Positions 56,867 to 62,000 of a stretch of DNA of 62,000 bases are shown piece by piece. This stretch comes from Antedon mediterranea. Its lineage: Eukaryota; Echinodermata; Crinoidea; Comatulida; Antedonidae. The notes under the pieces were generated by a model, which did no database searches, was not told where the DNA came from, and was given only the letters and a program-made list of their open reading frames with translations. Location of the stretch: assembly GCF_964355755.1 (NCBI RefSeq), contig NC_092679.1:21421432-21483431 (forward strand), given 5' to 3'. Both the position numbers and the translations under genes were made by a program. The first letter of the stretch is position 1. Every line of letters starts with the position of its first letter.

Positions 56867-59800
56867 ATGAGGGCGAAAGGCATTTTTATCCTGTGCTTAT
56901 ACTTTCTGTGCATTAAGTCAGGTAGGCATATAGTTTTACTATTATTCTCTTTGCAAGTGGATTTCTTCATTATAAGTTATATTTTAGTATCATTTAAATT
57001 AAGTGGCCACTAATAACAAGTTTTCAATGCTTTTTATGAACTTAAACACAGCTGGCAGTACGGAATGGTTCACCTGGGTCCTCGGAACCGAAAACCTCTA
57101 AGGATCAATCTTTTTTTATTTACAAAATTTAAAAATGTTATAGCATTTGTGAAAGTTTATCAAACTGTATAAATAACACTTTTTTAAGTAGTTTATATCG
57201 GCTGTTGCTTTTCCGGATTTTTTCGAGAGCTTTTCCAAATTTTGTAAGTCCTTCATTGACATCGAAGTGTTTAAGGTGATGTTGCCGAACTTTCGACAGC
57301 ATAACGAAATTAAAATAAACTTGAGTTTGATAAAAATATATTTGTGCATACATAAAAAATTGTAAAACGTTCGGCGTATTTCAAAATGTATAAATGACAT
57401 TATTATAAAAAAAAAACATTAGAAAATAACAAACATGAGATAACTAAAGACGTTATGATTAAATGTTATTATATTAATGTATGAATAAAAGTGGTGTTTA
57501 TACGCCGACCGACAACCTCAGTAATCCAACGACAAAGCGTCTTGACATGTCGTCTTCTGACCCTAATTATACAGTATGCTGTACATGTACTGTATAATGT
57601 TGGGTAATGCCAATATACTGTAGGCCTACATTACATTTTACTTGCATATGTGAGTAAATACATGCTGTTGTGCAGGGTTTTGACTATGATGCTTGGATAG
57701 AGCCACATCCAATTTATCAGTTTAGAGACATTTTACAGCAGGAATGAAAGTGTTTAGAATTCGAGGAATTCAGGTAAATGTTTCAAATTGAATTGTGGAA
57801 ATTGTGTCTATGTTAATCGTGTTTTGTTATTTTAGTTAAAGCTGATATAAAAACAGATTTCCAATATGGTTATGATGGTTGGAGTCAAGATTACGGTGAT
57901 AATTATGACTGGTCACGCAGGTCTGGTTCTACGTCAACATCTTACACTGGACCATCAAACGGTCATTCGGGATACTCTTGTAAGTTAACAAGCATATTAT
58001 GAAGTATGGTTTTGTTTGTTTACTGGACATAAACCATAATGTATGACCATTCAAACCATGCTGGACATTAGTCTAGTGTACCTAGTTCTGACCGACTCTA
58101 CTAGTTTATTGTTTTAAATTCCATACAGTAATAAATAAATTCCTAATGCAATCTCACATATGATATTGTGTTTACTCTTACTGAAAACAAAATGTTTAAT
58201 GGAGAAAAAGTGATTTATTTAAAAAAAATTGATATGTACTAACTATATAAATGTATTTAAATCCAATGAATACTATGTGAACGATTCTACTACAAAGACT
58301 AGAAAGTATTGTATGAATATATATTAAGAATGTAATAATTATATGACAATAAAAGTGGGACGAGCCAACGAAAGACAAAACAATAATTATAATACATAGT
58401 TTATATTATGATACAGTATGTCGTGTTGTGCGGAATTACGATACAGTATAAAGAGAATCGGGTAACTTTTAGTAGTACCGTGCTGGATCCACACTATAGA
58501 ATTCATAAAACATTTTCACATTTACATTTATTTTCTCGTCGTAGATGACTATTTTGTCTATATTGATGCTTCAAGTCAATATTACTCGGGATCATCTCGT
58601 CTAAGAAGTCCATTGCTATCACAAGTACAAGACCAAACTTTAGAATTTTACTACCACATGTATGGATCACACGTTCGATATCTCAGAGTTTACAGAAGAT
58701 CAAATTCGGGTGACCAGCTGCTATGGTCAGAGTATGGTAATGAAGGAAACTATTGGCGTCACGCTGAAGTGCCATTTAAATATTCTGACAATGGAAACAA
58801 CTACATCGTATTCGAAGCCACATCGGGAGGTTCTAATTATGGTTATTATTATGGTGATATTGCAATTGACGATATTTTTATCCGTGATACTGGTATGTAT
58901 TATTGCTAATAAACTTTGTATCCAACTATTACCATCGTCCTTATACAATATAAAACAATAGGCTAGTAGAGATATACCAAGGCAAACTAACAACACAGGG
59001 CATTGAGCTCGCCTTGGGAAGATAGGAACTCGTAACAGTACTTTGATCTTATGTCTGGCTGCGAAAAATACCAACAGTCCTACTGTATTATTTATCGCGG
59101 TATCTGAGGGGCGTGGAGCTGTACGTGTCGCAGCCACAGATCAATGTATGGAGCTCAGAATCCTGCTGGTATACATAAAACAGTAGAGACGGATCCAGAA
59201 TAATAAGATTGGTCAAAGTAAACCATTTATGAATAATAACTTGTACTTCTGCTCCTTTACTGTTGGGACCAAGTATTCCTTTTGTTACTACTGCACTGGC
59301 TGTCTAAGATAGACCCTAAAAAATATCACATTGTTCTTTTTTTACAGAGATTAAACCAGAAAGATTCATTTGTGGTAACGAATCTCAAGTGCTCATCTCT
59401 CCTGGATACCCAAACGACTATGACAATAACCAGACCATGAGCTGGTCGTTTCGCACTCATCCTGGTCGTCTTCTTGCCGTTGATTTTAACACATTCGATG
59501 TAGAGAAATTCTACGATTATGTGTACATTTTCGATGGCGAAGAAAAAATTGGCACTTACACTGGTTCCCGTCTACCACCAGTAACAGTTTCTTCAAATAC
59601 AATAACTATTGTTTTTGAAACCGACGATAGTACAGCATCTAAAGGGTTTGAAGCTGAAATATTTGTCTATCCAGAAGCTCCAGGTAAACATTGCGCAACA
59701 ACATGCCATCACGCAGCTCAACTCGTCTTATTTGGAAAGTTCGAAGCAAAAAAGCTATGATAAAAGTTACTTTGTGACTTCCATATTCATAAAATGATGT

Positions 59801-61838
59801 CGCATCTGTTATAAAGTGCGACATAACAATCTAAATGTACCGTACTGCACGATAGTCAACGCTAAGAGAACTTCTTAAACAAGTAGTAGTAAACAGCCCG
59901 TTGCGGGTTTCAATTAATGTTACTTCGACCAAAACCAAGTCTCGTCATAGTATGTACATTTACAAACAATGCAATAAAACAATCATTTGGTTTTGGGACG
60001 ACATACAGACTCTGCCGCATTTGATCAGACACATACACAAACAAGGCCATATACATGTCTGCAGTCGCGTGCTCAAATTTGAGTTAGTGTTTACCGACCA
60101 ACCGACCGACCGACCAACCAACCGAACGACCGACCAACCAACCGACCGACATAGTGAGCTGTAGAGTCAATACATACATTGTACATACACATACAGTAGA
60201 CAAAGTCAAGGGAATAACCGCTCTAAAAATGTGATCAAACAATTTATTTTTTTGTTAGATGGTATCTGTGCCAACTTTGATGATGGATGGTGTGGTTGGT
60301 ACTACACCAGCAGCAGCCGATGGATGCACTCTTCCTCGAGAACCTCGAACTGGGGAAACAGATATCGTTACCAAGGTTAACAAGTTTCTGTCATGTTTTT
60401 ATTTTATGTAACTGTAAAAAAAAAACTAAAATGTAATCGATTTATATTACGTGACCAGTTCAGCACGGCCGGTAAGTTTTGTATATCGTAGACTAACCGG
60501 GTAACTTGTTGACTGCCCATCTACCTGCAGTTAGGAAAGAGTAATATTTCACTCTTTCCTGATTCGACCAAGTAATTTGGTGTCGGGTAGACCGGGTAGG
60601 TTTACAGACTGACCAACTAAATTGGCGACTGCTGACTGATCTATGACAGTGACTTTTCCTGACCGATTACTGGCAACATGAGAACTTGTTGACTGCTCTG
60701 TCAGGTAACCTGGTGACCGTCGACAGATTGGTAACTTTGCGTCGGACAATCGATGAGTAACTTGTCGTGTCTAAACGAACAGTTGTTGTTATAATAGTAA
60801 ATGCATTAATTGATAATTGTTTTTTATTACAGACGATCATTTTATATATGTAGAATCGACATCTTCTAGTTCCAAATATGGATACCTTAACAGCCCAGTA
60901 ATGCCAAGTGAATGGAATGAGGCGTGCCTACGACTATACTACTATATGAGTGGATATTCAAATCAATATATACGTATTAACCACTATTACAATTATTACT
61001 CATCATCAAGTTTAACAACCATTTACGACGATAACAGTGCTACATGGAAGTATACTAGTATAAGTTTTACAAACTATGAGGATTCGTACATCCAGCTATA
61101 TGGGAGAGCATACTATTACAACATGATAGCAGTTGATGATATTTATATAAGTGAAGGGCCGTGTTCGGATACTGAAGGTAGAAGTATGCATCTTATTTAA
61201 AACAATATCGAATTATCAATCTACGGACAAGTCCGTCTTTTTATGGTGGTGTAAAGTAAAGTAATCTCCAATTTTAGGACCTAAACTATTTCTTACTGAT
61301 TTTGACAATCCACACCGACTCCCTTCACGACATTAGTTTGCCTCGTTGATATAACCTTTCATCATTCACCAAGTGCCATTATTTGTACCATTACACGAAT
61401 ACAAAACATTCATTATTTGTTTTATATAACATCTAGACGTTTTTTTTTCGTACACAAAAATGTTTAAAAAAGTACTATTTAACGATCGTTGAATAGTGCG
61501 TACTATTGCACGCCATGTGACCCACATTCGTCCAATCAAATGAGAGGAATTTATATAGGTGTTATATAATATGTATTATTTAATTTAATGTCCATCCAAC
61601 TTTTTCCGCTAAAGCTCTGTTTCTACTATCAAATTTATGTGACAAAAAAAAATATGATGTGCGGGAGTGCCCGTACAATGACACGATGGCATCATATCAC
61701 TACCATATTTGGGCTTTTTTTTGTAGACAAAGCTTTAATCGGTATCACAAACACTATTCTAATTGTGATTAATGTATTATTCTCTAATAGTAATACCGCC
61801 TAGTACTACACCAGAAACAGATTATGAAGGGGAAACTG
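56867..61838 (+). CDS. gene 5: diverged MAM-A/CUB/MAM-B protein (3' partial)
   Basis: Exons: 56867-56921 (signal peptide MRAKGIFILCLYFLCIKS), 57836-57979 and 58545-58892 (MAM-A, DFQYGYDGWSQDYG, FYYHMYGS, GDIAIDDIFI), 59348-59683 (CUB: FICGNES, SPGYP, YDYVYIFDGEE), 60259-60375 and 60833-61177 (MAM-B: ICANFDDGWCGW, CLRLYYYMSG, AVDDIYISEGPC), 61791-61838 (linker VIPPSTTPETDYEGET). All phase 1-1 and in frame; the gene runs off the window, so a ZP module is expected but not seen. Unlike genes 1-4, its MAM-B keeps the canonical WCGW cysteine. The MAM-B first exon uses an unusual donor, CAAG|GTTAAC. It represents an older branch of the family. Confidence 0.83.
57052..57099 (+). pseudogene. possible decayed linker exon in gene 5 intron 1
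   Basis: After an ACACAG acceptor the phase-1 reading gives AGSTEWFTWVLGTENL then a stop. The TEW motif resembles the family linkers, but no usable donor precedes the stop, so it is read as a fossil or a chance match. Confidence 0.3.
58893..59347 (+). other. gene 5 intron MAM-A to CUB
   Basis: No exon, element ends or tandem repeat recognised. Confidence 0.45.
60035..60175 (+). repeat. dispersed repeat with (ACCG/ACCA)n, copy 2
   Basis: Shares AACAAGGCCATATA, CTGCAGTCGCGTGCTC, the tetranucleotide tract (60091-60150) and GACATAGTG.GCTGTAGAG with 6690-6790. Confidence 0.65.
60376..60832 (+). other. gene 5 intron within MAM-B
   Basis: Degenerate repeats of GTAACTTG(T/G)TGACTG and GACCGGGTA types between 60470 and 60780, plus a small hairpin around AGGAAAGAGT/ACTCTTTCCT (60533-60561). 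No coding exon. Confidence 0.45.
61470..61566 (-). repeat. 97-bp dispersed repeat, reverse copy
   Basis: Reverse complement of 2430-2526 with a near-palindromic core around ATTTAACGATCGTTGAAT. Confidence 0.65.
61610..61737. mobile_element. MITE-like foldback element, gene 5 intron
   Basis: Ends TAAAGCTCTGTTTCTA and TGTAGACAAAGCTTTA are inverted; the interior ATGATGTGCGGGAGTGCCCG and ATCATATCACTACCATATTTG relate it to 32311-32446 and 46655-46793. Confidence 0.75.
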
Positions 61839-62000
61839 GTAAGTTATTATTACAATAATTTAATAACAGGCTAGTTACAGTCATTTTTGGCAATGTTCTG
61901 CAAATTCAAAACATAGTCTAAAAGGCCTAATGAAGCATGTACAACACATTATGTATAAAATGACGCGTAGCGCTCTTAAGTTACGTACGACTGCACCGTT

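Overview
This is eukaryotic DNA: AT-rich, with short exons joined at GT/AG introns, TATA boxes and dispersed repeats. It most likely comes from a marine deuterostome invertebrate, probably an echinoderm. That assignment is inferred from the domain repertoire (CUB, MAM, somatomedin B, ZP) and from the very frequent octamer TAGGCCTA; nothing in the window names the species. No bacterial or viral genes are seen.

The window is one tandem cluster, all on the + strand, of paralogous multi-domain cell-surface/secreted proteins. The shared plan is: signal peptide, optional cysteine-free MAM domain (here MAM-A), small Thr/Ser-rich linker exons, CUB domain, cysteine-containing MAM domain (MAM-B, two exons), linker, ZP module (ZP-N and ZP-C), dibasic furin-like site, one membrane helix and a short tail. 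Nearly every exon upstream of the ZP module is phase 1-1 and a multiple of 3, so domains can be shuffled without breaking the frame, and copies of this family differ by gain and loss of such cassettes.

Layout: gene 1 (5' end off the window, to 15420) has three CUBs, three MAM-Bs, one MAM-A, a somatomedin B domain and ZP-TM. Gene 2 (19029-27003) is MAM-A/CUB/MAM-B/ZP with an in-frame stop inside the ZP module. Gene 3 (29871-36894) and gene 4 (43809-51543) are recent duplicates with the compact plan CUB/MAM-B/ZP. Between them lies the 3' remnant of another copy (38733-41850), split by an APE-type LINE fragment that is itself split by an inverted-repeat element whose arms are 22-bp tandem repeats. 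Gene 5 (56867 to beyond the window) is a more diverged member with MAM-A/CUB/MAM-B.

The spaces between and inside genes hold MITE-like foldback elements (including one nested in another), tRNA-derived SINEs, minisatellites (one made of tandem splice donors) and fossil exons. Genes 2-4 share a promoter block about 160-200 bp before the ATG and a TATA box about 60-70 bp before it. By analogy with other ZP proteins (uromodulin, tectorins, egg-coat proteins), the products are probably cleaved at R-x-R-R and assemble as extracellular filaments or coats displaying adhesive CUB/MAM heads. The biological role (egg coat, mucus/cuticle, recognition) cannot be read from the sequence.
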